Source: Saliphagus infecundisoli
Lineage (GTDB): Archaea; Halobacteriota; Halobacteria; Halobacteriales; Natrialbaceae
DNA: 64,000 nt
Assembly: GCF_020177375.1 (NCBI RefSeq)
Contig: NZ_JAIWHV010000008.1
Coordinates: 87,410-151,409, forward strand
Direction of reading: 5' to 3'
Shown: in pieces, positions 52,007-60,840 of the stretch
How the letters are laid out: every line of letters starts with the position of its first letter
How positions within the stretch are numbered: the first letter of the stretch is position 1
The notes under the pieces: generated by a model
What the model was told of the DNA's origin: nothing
What the model saw: only the letters and a program-made list of their open reading frames with translations
Database searches by the model: none
Position numbers and translations under genes: made by a program

Positions 52007-53071
52007 TCAGAACGCCCGGAGCTCCTCCAAGGCCGCCTCGGCGCTCCCGTCGGCGATGACGTCGCGAGCGGTCTCGAGGCCCTCCTCGAGCGAGTCCACG
52101 TCGCGGCGGGCGTAGATCCTGAACGCGGCGTTGAGCGCGATCGCGTCGGCGAACTCGTCGTGGCGCTCGCCCGCGAGAACCGCCTCGGTGATCGCTGCCG
52201 AGTCGGCCGTGATGTCGGGGACGGCGAGATCGTCGCCCTCGAAGTCCATCCCGTACTCGCCCGTCTCGATCTCGTAGTCCTCGAATCGCTCAGGAGACCA
52301 CTCGGCGACCTTCGTGTAGCCGGGTCGGATGTCGTCGTAGCCCTCCATTCCCTGGAACATGATGACCCGAGAGAAGGAGGCGTGGTCGCTCTCGGCGACG
52401 AGGTCGGTGGTCTTCTTCGCGAACGCGAGGTGATAAAAGGAGCCGAGGTGGACGTCGGCGTCGGCGGGGTTCGCGAGCGTCTCGATCGTGTTGACGAACG
52501 TGCGCACGCCCATCATCTCCCGCCGGTCGTGGAGGGCGTCGATGCCGGGATTGAACGCGGGCTGGTAGTAGAAGCCAAAGCCGGTCTCGTCGACCATCTC
52601 CGCGCTCTCTGCGGGCTCTATGTCGGTCCGGACGCCGAGCTCGTCGAGCACGTGTTTGTACGCGGTCGCCTTCTGGGTCGGCACGCGGTCCCCGGAGTGG
52701 GTCACGACCGGGGTGCCCGCTGCGGCGGCGACGACGCCGGCACCGACGCCCAGCAGCGCCGAGGTGTGTTTCCCGTCGTAGTTCGCCCCGCAGTCGACGG
52801 GATCGCAGTCGGGGGCGGTACTCGAAACGCTCTCCTCGTGCATGACGTCGGCGTAGGCCGCGAGTTCCTCGGGCGTGTTGCGCTTCCAGCGGTTCGCGAG
52901 CCAGAACGCCCCCAGCGTCGTGTGGTCGGGTTCGTCCGCGAGGATCCGCCGGAGGGCCTCACGAGCCTGCTCGCGGCTCATGTCCTCGGCGGACTTGTGT
53001 CCCGAGCCGACGACCTCCGTCATCAGCCGCGTGAGCGGCCACTCGCCGAACTCCTGGGTCGCGTGTGCCAT
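52007..53071 (-). CDS. Anthranilate phosphoribosyltransferase paralogue
   Basis: A 354-residue protein of the TrpD/glycosyltransferase family 3 fold. N-terminal helices (REALRRILADEPDHTTLGAFW in pattern) precede VDCGANYDGKHTSALLGVGA, a variant of the phosphate-binding CGTGGD motif, and VVTHSGDRVPTQKATAYK. The altered motif and lack of other trp genes suggest a paralogue with a different substrate. The start at 53069-53071 follows after dropping 66 non-conserved in-frame residues. It converges with the TPP-enzyme gene (7-nt gap). Confidence 0.8.
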   Translation of the reverse strand: MAHATQEFGEWPLTRLMTEVVGSGHKSAEDMSREQAREALRRILADEPDHTTLGAFWLANRWKRNTPEELAAYADVMHEESVSSTAPDCDPVDCGANYDGKHTSALLGVGAGVVAAAAGTPVVTHSGDRVPTQKATAYKHVLDELGVRTDIEPAESAEMVDETGFGFYYQPAFNPGIDALHDRREMMGVRTFVNTIETLANPADADVHLGSFYHLAFAKKTTDLVAESDHASFSRVIMFQGMEGYDDIRPGYTKVAEWSPERFEDYEIETGEYGMDFEGDDLAVPDITADSAAITEAVLAGERHDEFADAIALNAAFRIYARRDVDSLEEGLETARDVIADGSAEAALEELRAF

Positions 53072-53186
53072 GGTCCGGGTTGGGCCGGCGGCCGCAAAAG
53101 CGTCCCGCTTCCGTTCGAATTCCGGACGAACGGGCAGTTTCCGCCGCCGTCCGAACCGGCAGAGTCCCCGCGTTCGACGGCGAGGA

Positions 53187-53624
53187 CTATCGCTCGCGCT
53201 CGGGCTCGCGAGACCCCGGCTCGGTCGATCGGTCCCCGATCGAGTCCGTTCGCGAAGAGCCGTCCGCAAAGAGGTCCTCGGGGAGATCCTCGACGGCGAC
53301 GAGGCGCTCGAGGCGGGCCTCGAACTCCGCGTCGTCGATCTCGCCGGCGGCGTACCGGCGTTTGAGTTCGTCGATGGCGTCGTCCTCGCGCTCGCTCGTG
53401 GCCGACATCGACGGCTCCTCGTCCTCGAAGAGGATCTCCGCGATCTCCTCGCCCCAGAACAGGAAGATCGGCGCGAGGACGAACCAGCCTACGATCGAGA
53501 GCGCCCCCGCGAGCCCGCCGAGTCCGGCCATCCCGGCGAGGCTGATGAGGCCGAACGTGACGATCCCGATCAGCAGCCAGAGGTCGTCGGCGACGAACTC
53601 CCGGAGCCGCTCTCGGTCCCCCAT
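53187..53624 (-). CDS. SHOCT-domain membrane protein
   Basis: A 145-residue protein with two N-terminal membrane helices (about residues 15-35 and 38-60), an acidic linker, and a SHOCT motif (DAIDELKRRYAAGEIDDAEFEARLERL). SHOCT domains are short oligomerisation or targeting modules common in haloarchaeal membrane proteins. Function unknown. Confidence 0.8.
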   Translation of the reverse strand: MGDRERLREFVADDLWLLIGIVTFGLISLAGMAGLGGLAGALSIVGWFVLAPIFLFWGEEIAEILFEDEEPSMSATSEREDDAIDELKRRYAAGEIDDAEFEARLERLVAVEDLPEDLFADGSSRTDSIGDRSTEPGSREPERER

Positions 53625-53743
53625 ACCTCCCTCTCGGCGGCACGGCCACTATAAACTATCCTCGCGCCGGGGGGCGGCCTGGCGGGCGGTCGCCCCCGAC
53701 GAAAGCCGAAAGCGATACCTGCCGTGTGTCCCTAGATCGGCCA

Positions 53744-54781
53744 ATGAACGAGCTGTCGCGCGACTGGCGCGACGAGATAGACGACGTCGATGCCGCCCTG
53801 ATCGACGGCTACCAGAGCGGCTTCCCCATCCAGGAGCGGCCGTTCCGGGCCGTCGGGCGCGACCTCGGGATCGAGGAGGACGAGGCCGTCGAGCGCGTCC
53901 GCCGCCTCCGGGAGGCGGGGGTCCTCCGCCGGTTCGGGCCCGTGCTCAACCCGCCAGCCATCGGCTCCTCGACGCTCGCCGCCCTCCGGGTCCCCGAAGA
54001 GCGCTTCGAGAGGGTCGCGGAGGTCGTCAACGGCTACCGCCAGGTCAACCACAACTACCGCCGGGACCACGCCTGGAACATGTGGTTCGTCGTCACCGCG
54101 GGCTCGCTCGCCGAACGCGAGCGGATCGTCGGCGGGATCGAGGATCGCACCGGCCTCGAGGCCCTCGACCTCCCGATGCACACGGAGTTCTACATCGACC
54201 TCGAGTTCCCCGTCGTCAACGGCGATCGCTTCGCCCGCGAGAGCGTCGAAACGACGGACGCCGCCGCGACGCAGGTCGGGGAGGAGGCCGCGGGCGACCT
54301 CTCGGCGTTCGAGGCCGGACTCCTCCTTGCGATCCAGGAGGGTCTCGAGCTCTCGGCGACCCCCTACCGGACGCTCGCGGCTGAACTCGGCGTCCCCGTT
54401 GGCGACGTTACGGCGGCCATCGAAGGGCTACTCGCGCGGGGCTGTATCAAGCGCGTCGGCTGCGTCGTCAACCACGTCGTCACGGGCTTTACCGCCAACT
54501 GCATGGTCGTCTGGGACGTCCCGGACGACCGTCTGGAGGAGTGGGGCGAGCGCGCCGGCGGGCTTCCCTACGTCACCCTCTGTTATCACCGCCCCCGCCG
54601 GCCCGACCAGGGATGGCCGTACAACCTCTTTACGATGATCCACGGCCGCGACCGGGAGGCGGTCGGGGAGAAGATCGACGAACTCGCCGCGGACTACCTG
54701 CCGGTCGCCCACGATCGGCTCCACTCGACGGAGACGCTGAAACAGACCGGAGCGCGCTACGAGGAACTCGTCGGCGACTGA
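53744..54781 (+). CDS. ahbAB: Fused siroheme decarboxylase (AhbA-AhbB type, Lrp/AsnC-like)
   Basis: A 345-residue protein with two tandem Lrp/AsnC-like halves (about 1-165 and 185-345), each with a helix-turn-helix region followed by a RAM-like fold. Half one has QVNHNYRRDHAWNMWFVVT and half two has TLCYHRPRRPDQGWPYNLFTMIHG; these His/Tyr/Arg motifs identify siroheme decarboxylase subunits, which make 12,18-didecarboxysiroheme in the alternative archaeal heme route. Separate AhbA and AhbB proteins are the usual form; here both are in one chain. Start 53744 (MNELSRDWRDEID) gives the family N-terminus. Confidence 0.88.
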   Translation: MNELSRDWRDEIDDVDAALIDGYQSGFPIQERPFRAVGRDLGIEEDEAVERVRRLREAGVLRRFGPVLNPPAIGSSTLAALRVPEERFERVAEVVNGYRQVNHNYRRDHAWNMWFVVTAGSLAERERIVGGIEDRTGLEALDLPMHTEFYIDLEFPVVNGDRFARESVETTDAAATQVGEEAAGDLSAFEAGLLLAIQEGLELSATPYRTLAAELGVPVGDVTAAIEGLLARGCIKRVGCVVNHVVTGFTANCMVVWDVPDDRLEEWGERAGGLPYVTLCYHRPRRPDQGWPYNLFTMIHGRDREAVGEKIDELAADYLPVAHDRLHSTETLKQTGARYEELVGD

Positions 54782-55045
54782 TCAGCTCTCGGCGACGGCG
54801 TACATCATCGGCCCGACGACGACGAGGCCGACGCCCGCGATCCGGAACAGCATCGACCCGCCGGCCAGGGAGGTCGGCAACAACAGGAAGACCGCGCCGA
54901 AGGTGATGAGGACGAGCCCGACGACCTTCATCGACTTCAGCGGCAAGACGCCCAGGATCGACAACAGGAACACGCCCAGGATGATCTGTCCCACGTTGAA
55001 CTGGCGCAGGACGTTGTCGATCGCCTGGAGGGGTAGCTCGAGCAT
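54782..55045 (-). CDS. Small multi-helix membrane protein, 87 aa
   Basis: An 87-residue protein with three hydrophobic segments: IILGVFLLSILGVLPL, VVGLVLITFGAVFLLLP and LFRIAGVGLVVVGPMMYAV. The start MLELPLQAIDNVLRQF is a possible amphipathic helix. Common in haloarchaea, function unknown. The stop codon abuts that of the siroheme decarboxylase gene. Confidence 0.7.
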   Translation of the reverse strand: MLELPLQAIDNVLRQFNVGQIILGVFLLSILGVLPLKSMKVVGLVLITFGAVFLLLPTSLAGGSMLFRIAGVGLVVVGPMMYAVAES

Positions 55046-55130
55046 TCCTGTTCGTATCTCCCTCCGATCCGGCCTTTAACCTTGCGATAGGCCCGTTACG
55101 GCGTTACGCGTCGGCCCGGGTGAGGGCGTC

Positions 55131-58100
55131 TCACTCCGCCGAAAGCGCCGCCGCGACGAGTTCGATCGGCGTCGGCGGTTTCGCCTCCGCTCCGGGACGG
55201 TCGCCGAGTTGGGTCCGACAGGACGCGCCGGGAGCGACGACCCGCTCGCCGGGACTGGCCTCGACCTGGTCGTAGAGCACCGACCCGATTGCCTCGCTCA
55301 TCGAGGCGTGTTCGGCCTCGTAGCCAAAGGAGCCCGCCATCCCACAACACCCCGAGTCCAGCGGGTCGACCGCGTAGCCGGCCCGCCGGAGGACGCCGAC
55401 GGCGTGGTGGTCCCGCGCCGCGGCCTTCTGGTGGCAGTGGCCGTGGTAGGCCAGAGCCGTCTCGGGTGCCTCGAACTCGAGTCGGCCGTCGAGGTCAAAC
55501 CGATCGACGTACTCACAGATTCCATAACTGTTGGCGGCGAGTTCCCGAACGGCCTCCCCGGAGAGGAGGTCGAGGTAGTCCGACTGGAGCATGACCGCGT
55601 CGGAGGGCTCGACGACGACGACGTCGTAGCCCGCCTCGACCGCCGGCGAGAGCGCATCGACGTTCTCCTCGGCGGTCTCTCGAGCGCGGTCGAGAAAGCC
55701 CTTCGAGAACGCGGGCCGACCGGTGTCGGAGACGTCGGGAACCGCGACGTGGACGCCCGCGGCCTCCAGGACGCGGACCGCGGCCCGGCCCGCCGCCGGA
55801 TTGGAGTAGTTGGTGTAGGTATCGGGGTAGAGCACGACCCGTCGGTCGGCCTCGTGGGGGTCGACGGCGCTTCCCCCGCGCTCGTCGAACCAGTCCTCGA
55901 AGGTCTCCCGGTGGAACGTCGGTAGCGATCGGTCCGTGGCGATCCCGACGGTCGCCTCCATGAGTTTGCGGGCGCCCGGAACCTTCGGCGCGAGGTTCGA
56001 CAGCGGCGCCAGGGCGCTTCCCCACTTCGACAGTTCCTCGACGCGGGCGAACAGCTCGTCGCGGAACGTGGCGCCGTTTCGCTGGTGGTACTCGTGGGTC
56101 ACCTCGGCTTTGAGCTTCGCCATATCGACCTCGCTCGGGCAGTCGATCGCACACCCCTTGCAGCCGATACAGAGATCCATCACCTCCTCGACGAACTCGT
56201 CGGAGAACGCTTCCCCGGGCTCGAGGTCGCCGTCCATCGCCGACCGGAGCGCGTTCGCCCGGCCGCGGGTGCTCGTGATCTCCTCGCGGCTCGCCCGGAA
56301 CGTCGGACACATCACCCCGCCGGTGGTCTCCTGGTCGCCCCGACAGCCCCCACAGCCGTGACAGAGCTCGACCATCCCCTGCATCCCGTTGTCGTTGTCC
56401 CACTCGAGTGCGGGCTCGAAGCCCGACTCGAACTCGTAGTCGGGGGAAAACCGGAGGTGTTCTCGAAGATCGGTGGGGTCGCCCTCGCGGTAGACGACCT
56501 GGCCCGGGTTCAGGAGCCAGTCTGGGTCGAAGGCGGTCTTCAGCCCCCGAAACGCCTCCCAGACCCCCTCGCCGTACAGCTTCCGGTTCCACTGGGTTCG
56601 GGCGCGGCCGTCGCCGTGTTCGCCCGACACCGACCCCCCCAACTCGACCACGAGGTCGGTCACCTCGTCGGCGATGCCGTGGAGCTGGTCGAGCCCGAAC
56701 TCCGTTTTCGTGTTAATCAGGGGGCGGACGTGGAGCACGCCGGGACCGGCGTGGGCGTAGAAGCTCGCGTAGGTGTCGTAGCTCTCCAGGATCTCCTCGA
56801 ACCCCTCGACGAACTCGGGGAGGGATTCGGGCGGAACGGCGGTGTCCTCGATGAAGGAGACGTGTTTCTCGTCGGTCGTCCGCGAAAGCAAGATCGGAAG
56901 CCCCGATTTCCGGAGCTTCCAGAACGTCGCGCGCTCCTCGGCGTCGTAGGCCTCGAGGGCATCGACGGCGATCGGGTCCCCGCCGTCGGGGATCTCCTCG
57001 GCGGGTTCTCCCTCGGGATCGGCATCGGGAACACGGTCGGCGAGCAGGTCGGCGACCCGATCGCGACCCTCCTCGGGGCCGGAGGCGTAGAACTCCACGA
57101 GCAAGACGGCGTTCGTGCCGTCGGGGAGGATCCCGGTGACGGGGCCGAACTCGGCGGTCCCGCGCGCGAGGTCGATCAGGACGTCGTCGAGAACCTCGAC
57201 GGCCGCGGGATCGTGTGCGAGGACGTTCTCGACGTCGGCCATCGCCTCGTGGAGCCCGCCATAACAGAGGAGGGCGACGGACTTCGTCGCGGGCACCGGC
57301 TCGAGGGAGACGGTCGCCTCGGTGACGGTCGCCAGCGTTCCCTCGCTGCCCGCGAGCAGGCGCGCGAGGTTGACCGTGCCGGCTTCGCCGGTCTCCTCGT
57401 CGCCCGGCAGGGGCTCTCCCCGCGCCTCGCAGACGAGCCGATCCAGGTTGTACCCCGAGACGTTTCGCTTGAGGTCGGGGTACGCTTCGCCGATCGCATC
57501 GGCGTCCTCCTCGAGAATCCGTTCTATCTCGGCGTAGATCCGGGCCTCGAGGTCGCCGTCGGGGTCCGCTCGCTTCGCGATCTCCGAGAGCGTGACCTCG
57601 CCGAACTCCGTGCGGGTGCCGTCGGCGAGGACGACCTCACAGGAGTCGATATAGGCGTCAGTTTTGCCGTACTGCAGGGAGTGTGAGCCCGTCGAGTTGT
57701 TGCCGATCGCGCCGCCGATGGCGCTCTTGTCGCCCCAGGCGGGATCGGGTGCGAACTTCAGGTCGTGGGTCGCCAGGCGCTCGTTCAGGCTCCCGAGGAT
57801 CGCCCCGGGCTGGACGGTCGCCTCCCGGTCGTCGGGCGCGACGGCGACGACGTCGTTCATGTACCGGGTGAAATCGAGGACGACCGCGCGGTTTACGGTC
57901 TGGCCCGCGAGGCTCGTCCCGCCACCCCGTGGGAGCACCGGGATCTCCCGGTAGGCACAGTACTCCACAACCGCGGCGACGTCGTCAGTCGAGCGGGGGA
58001 AGACGACCCCGATCGGGGTCAGCTCGTAGGCGCTGGCGTCGGTCGCGTACAGCTCCCGCGAATAGGAATCGAAGCGGACGTCGCCCTCAACGCGGTCCTC

Positions 58101-58199
58101 GAGATCGGCGACCAGGGCCGGCCGGTCGACGTCGTCGCTCGCGTAGTCGTAGTTCGCCCGGCGGTCGTCGGCCGGGTCCTCCCGGGGCTCCGTTGCCAT
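55131..58199 (-). CDS. FAD-linked oxidase fused to Fe-S and CCG domains (GlcD/GlpC type)
   Basis: A 1022-residue oxidoreductase joining the parts that are separate in glycolate or D-lactate dehydrogenases. Residues about 60-240 bind FAD (VLPRGGGTSLAGQTV, GAIGNNSTGSHSLQYG); 240-590 are the oxidase C-terminal domain (SGEHGDGRARTQW). Cys clusters follow: ELCHGCGGCRG (about 613) and MDLCIGCKGCAIDCPSEVD (about 675). Cys-rich CCG motifs GHCHQKAA and DSGCCGMAG lie near 947. Electrons from a 2-hydroxy acid would go to quinone at the membrane. Substrate (D-lactate, glycolate, other) unknown. Start 58197-58199. Confidence 0.9.
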   Translation of the reverse strand: MATEPREDPADDRRANYDYASDDVDRPALVADLEDRVEGDVRFDSYSRELYATDASAYELTPIGVVFPRSTDDVAAVVEYCAYREIPVLPRGGGTSLAGQTVNRAVVLDFTRYMNDVVAVAPDDREATVQPGAILGSLNERLATHDLKFAPDPAWGDKSAIGGAIGNNSTGSHSLQYGKTDAYIDSCEVVLADGTRTEFGEVTLSEIAKRADPDGDLEARIYAEIERILEEDADAIGEAYPDLKRNVSGYNLDRLVCEARGEPLPGDEETGEAGTVNLARLLAGSEGTLATVTEATVSLEPVPATKSVALLCYGGLHEAMADVENVLAHDPAAVEVLDDVLIDLARGTAEFGPVTGILPDGTNAVLLVEFYASGPEEGRDRVADLLADRVPDADPEGEPAEEIPDGGDPIAVDALEAYDAEERATFWKLRKSGLPILLSRTTDEKHVSFIEDTAVPPESLPEFVEGFEEILESYDTYASFYAHAGPGVLHVRPLINTKTEFGLDQLHGIADEVTDLVVELGGSVSGEHGDGRARTQWNRKLYGEGVWEAFRGLKTAFDPDWLLNPGQVVYREGDPTDLREHLRFSPDYEFESGFEPALEWDNDNGMQGMVELCHGCGGCRGDQETTGGVMCPTFRASREEITSTRGRANALRSAMDGDLEPGEAFSDEFVEEVMDLCIGCKGCAIDCPSEVDMAKLKAEVTHEYHQRNGATFRDELFARVEELSKWGSALAPLSNLAPKVPGARKLMEATVGIATDRSLPTFHRETFEDWFDERGGSAVDPHEADRRVVLYPDTYTNYSNPAAGRAAVRVLEAAGVHVAVPDVSDTGRPAFSKGFLDRARETAEENVDALSPAVEAGYDVVVVEPSDAVMLQSDYLDLLSGEAVRELAANSYGICEYVDRFDLDGRLEFEAPETALAYHGHCHQKAAARDHHAVGVLRRAGYAVDPLDSGCCGMAGSFGYEAEHASMSEAIGSVLYDQVEASPGERVVAPGASCRTQLGDRPGAEAKPPTPIELVAAALSAE

Positions 58200-58479
58200 G
58201 GCTCGCCCTAGCGGAACGACGACATAAAGGGTCCCGGCTCGCGGCCGAAGCGTCGGCGGGGAGAATCGGAGTGGCCCCGTTTTCCCACGTGCGCCCCCGG
58301 GGCCGCCGTCCGCGGGTGGACGGCACGCGTAGTTGGCTCCGACCCCGGACGAGTCCACCCCCTACGTGAGTAGGTGTTCCGGCCGGCCGTCGTTCGTCGG
58401 CCAGGGACCCGGCGGGAGCCGGCCGAAACCTGGCCCTGCCGGACCGGGGCTTAACTTCCCGCTTCCCGTCGGCCCGAAC
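58200..58479. other. Intergenic region, divergent promoters
   Basis: These 280 nt between two divergent genes hold no convincing gene. CTTAACTT at about 58450-58457 is a TATA-like box for the right-hand gene (23-30 nt before its GTG). A box for the left-hand gene may be the AT-richer stretch near 58225. Nothing else stands out. Confidence 0.4.
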
Positions 58480-59010
58480 GTGACCGACCGATCGATCTCC
58501 GACCGTCCGGCCGCACGCTCGCGGCTCGAGCACGCGGCGTACGCAAGCGCCCGTGGGCTCCAGGCGGGCCTGGTCGCGACGCTGATCATGACCGCCTTCC
58601 GGCTCCCGATCCTCCGGTCGCTGCCGCCCTCGGCGAACTTCTGGGCGCAGTACGTAAGCGGCGGCGAGCCCGAGGACCACCCGGCGATGGGCCTCCTCTT
58701 GCACCTCGCCTACGGCGTCGGCGGCGGCGCCCTCTTCGGCGGGCTGTTCGCTCTGCTCGAGTCCGAACGCTCGATCGAGCCCGAACAGCGCGGGCTCGTC
58801 TGGGGCGCCGTCTACGGAATGGCCATGTCGGCCTTCGGCTCGCAGGTCATGCTCGACGAACTACTCGACATCAGACTCGAGGCGGACGAACTCGCGCTCT
58901 TTCACGCCGCCCACCTCGTCTACGGGATCTCGCTCGGCGCCTGGGTCGGCTCGCGAGCCGAGGGGGTCGAGGACCCCGAGGCCGAATACGAGTACGACGA
59001 CGGCAACTGA
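58480..59010 (+). CDS. Membrane protein, DUF6789-like
   Basis: A 176-residue protein starting GTG (MTDRSISDRPAARS), supported by a TATA-like box about 25 nt upstream and by poor sequence before it. Four hydrophobic segments include GLQAGLVATLIMTAFRLPIL and GLLLHLAYGVGGGALFGGLFALL, with an acidic tail. I recall this as a haloarchaeal DUF6789-type family with no known function. Confidence 0.7.
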   Translation: MTDRSISDRPAARSRLEHAAYASARGLQAGLVATLIMTAFRLPILRSLPPSANFWAQYVSGGEPEDHPAMGLLLHLAYGVGGGALFGGLFALLESERSIEPEQRGLVWGAVYGMAMSAFGSQVMLDELLDIRLEADELALFHAAHLVYGISLGAWVGSRAEGVEDPEAEYEYDDGN

Positions 59011-59055
59011 TCGGATTCCGTACTCATTTATGGCGCGGGTCGGTACGGGCCGGTG

Positions 59056-60114
59056 ATGGAACCCCTCGAGATCGGTGCGCGGCTGTTTGCCGGGGTCGCG
59101 CTCATTCTGATCAACGCCTACTTCGTCGCGATCGAGTTCGGCCTCACCCGGGCGCGACAGTATCCCGAGTCCGAGTTCGATACCCCCGGACTCCGGCGGG
59201 CCTGGGAGATGACCGACAACCTCGAGATCTATCTGACGACCTGTCAGATCTGGATCTCGGGGACCAGCATCGCCCTCGGGATCGTCGCCGAACCGGGGCT
59301 GGCCGCGATCTTCGAGCCGTTCTTCCAGAACACCTGGCTGGCCTCGATCGGTGCCGGCTCCCTCCTCGCTTTCTTCCTCATCAACATGGTCCACCTCACC
59401 CACGGCGAGCAGACGCCGACCTACCTCGGCGTCGAGCGCTCGAAGCAGGTCTGTGAGTACGGCTCGGGCCCGCTGTACTGGTTCGCGTGGCTGATCTCGC
59501 CGCTGATCAAGTTCGGCGACTGGGTCGCAAAGGGGACCCTCCGGCTGTTCGGAATCGAGATGACCGGCTCCTGGACCGAGACCGAGACGGAGGTCATCGA
59601 GTCCCGGGCGGACCTGCGAAACAGTCTCGGGACGGTGCTAGAGGAGAGCGACCTGAGCGAGGAACGCCGTGGCGAGGTGATGAACGCCCTCTACGTCGGC
59701 GAACAGCCCGTCAGTGACGTGATGGTGCCCGCCGAGGAGATCGTCACCCTCTCGACGGCCGACTCCGTCGAGGAGAACGTCCGACGGATGGCCGAGAGCC
59801 CCCGGACCCGGTACCCCCTCGTCGGCGAGAAACTGACCGACTTCGAGGGCGTCATCTACTCGCCGCTGTTCGCCAAACACCGCGAGGAACTCGCGTCCGG
59901 CGAGATCGGGTTCGCCGAGATCGCGACGCCGCCGATGACGCTGTCGCCCGACGCCGACGTCAGCGACGCGATCGATCAGTTCCAGGCCGAAAACCAGGAG
60001 CTCGCGCTCGTGATCGAGGACGGCGAGGTCGTCGGGCTGGTGACCGTCACCGATCTCCTGGAGGAGGTCGTCGGCGAGATCGAAGACCCCATCGACCGCG
60101 AACAACTGGACTAA
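59056..60114 (+). CDS. CNNM (DUF21) / CBS domain membrane protein
   Basis: A 352-residue membrane protein with an N-terminal CNNM transmembrane domain (about 1-180; GVALILINAYFVAIEFGLTRAR, TCQIWISGTSIALGI, ERSKQVCEYGSGPL) and a cytosolic CBS pair (VSDVMVPAEEIVTLSTADSV to VTVTDLLEEVVGEIEDP). Such proteins act in magnesium or cobalt efflux or homeostasis, with CBS domains sensing nucleotides. TTTATG at about 59028-59033 lies 23-28 nt before the ATG at 59056. Confidence 0.9.
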   Translation: MEPLEIGARLFAGVALILINAYFVAIEFGLTRARQYPESEFDTPGLRRAWEMTDNLEIYLTTCQIWISGTSIALGIVAEPGLAAIFEPFFQNTWLASIGAGSLLAFFLINMVHLTHGEQTPTYLGVERSKQVCEYGSGPLYWFAWLISPLIKFGDWVAKGTLRLFGIEMTGSWTETETEVIESRADLRNSLGTVLEESDLSEERRGEVMNALYVGEQPVSDVMVPAEEIVTLSTADSVEENVRRMAESPRTRYPLVGEKLTDFEGVIYSPLFAKHREELASGEIGFAEIATPPMTLSPDADVSDAIDQFQAENQELALVIEDGEVVGLVTVTDLLEEVVGEIEDPIDREQLD

Positions 60115-60249
60115 GTCTCTCTTCCCGGCGGCAGGTCTCGACTCTCGACGGCCGTCCTCGAGAGGGCGGTCCACGACACTCCCTCGTCCATCTCCTCGGA
60201 GCTCCCGTCGATCCCGGAGTTTTTACGCGATGACGGGGCCAGGCGGGCC

Positions 60250-60840
60250 ATGTCCGACCGCGCCTACGGACGGCGGACGGTGCTGGAGGTGCTGGGAACG
60301 CTCGCGGCGATCGCCCTCGCCTCGCTGTTCGGAACGGCAACCAGTGTCCGCGACGGGAGCGGGCCGCCCGGCCCGGAACCGCCCGGCCGCGAGGGTGGAG
60401 GGCACCCACCCAGGGAGGCCACGGGTCCGCCGTTTGCGACCTCGTCCGACGCCGCGATCGCGATCGTTGACCGGATCGTCGACGGACGGTTCGTCGTGAT
60501 CCTCGTCGAGAGCGAAGACCGGGCCGTCCTCGAGACCGACGACCCGATCCTCCCCGGCGCAAGCGAGTGCGACGCCCTCCTCTCGTGGTTCGACGACGAG
60601 GGCGACCTCGTGGCGGTCGAGCGCCTCCCCGGAGAAAGCCGACGCCGCCGCCGAAACCGGAATCGGTTCGACGAACTCTCGGAACGCCCGAACGGTTCAG
60701 CGGGGGCATCGACACGTAAGCGTCCCGGCGGGAGCACCTACTGGTCGAAGCCGACCCGGATCATCTCCCCCCACCCGCCCTCCCCGCGGAGGTACCGGAC
60801 GACCGCGACCCAGGCGATCCAGGACTTCCACTGTCGGTAG
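60250..60840 (+). CDS. DUF3006-like protein with Tat-type N-terminus, 3' end overlapping antisense gene
   Basis: The frame encodes 196 residues. The start MSDRAYGRRTVLEVLGTLA has a twin Arg and a hydrophobic run, so it may be exported or anchored. Residues about 72-150 (IAIVDRIVDGRFVVILVESEDR, RRRRNRNRFDELSERP) resemble DUF3006. After that the frame continues 103 nt into the glycosyltransferase gene on the other strand with Pro/Arg-rich sequence unlike the rest, so the natural stop may have been lost by a small indel. GTTTTTAC lies about 28 nt before the ATG. Confidence 0.6.
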   Translation: MSDRAYGRRTVLEVLGTLAAIALASLFGTATSVRDGSGPPGPEPPGREGGGHPPREATGPPFATSSDAAIAIVDRIVDGRFVVILVESEDRAVLETDDPILPGASECDALLSWFDDEGDLVAVERLPGESRRRRRNRNRFDELSERPNGSAGASTRKRPGGSTYWSKPTRIISPHPPSPRRYRTTATQAIQDFHCR

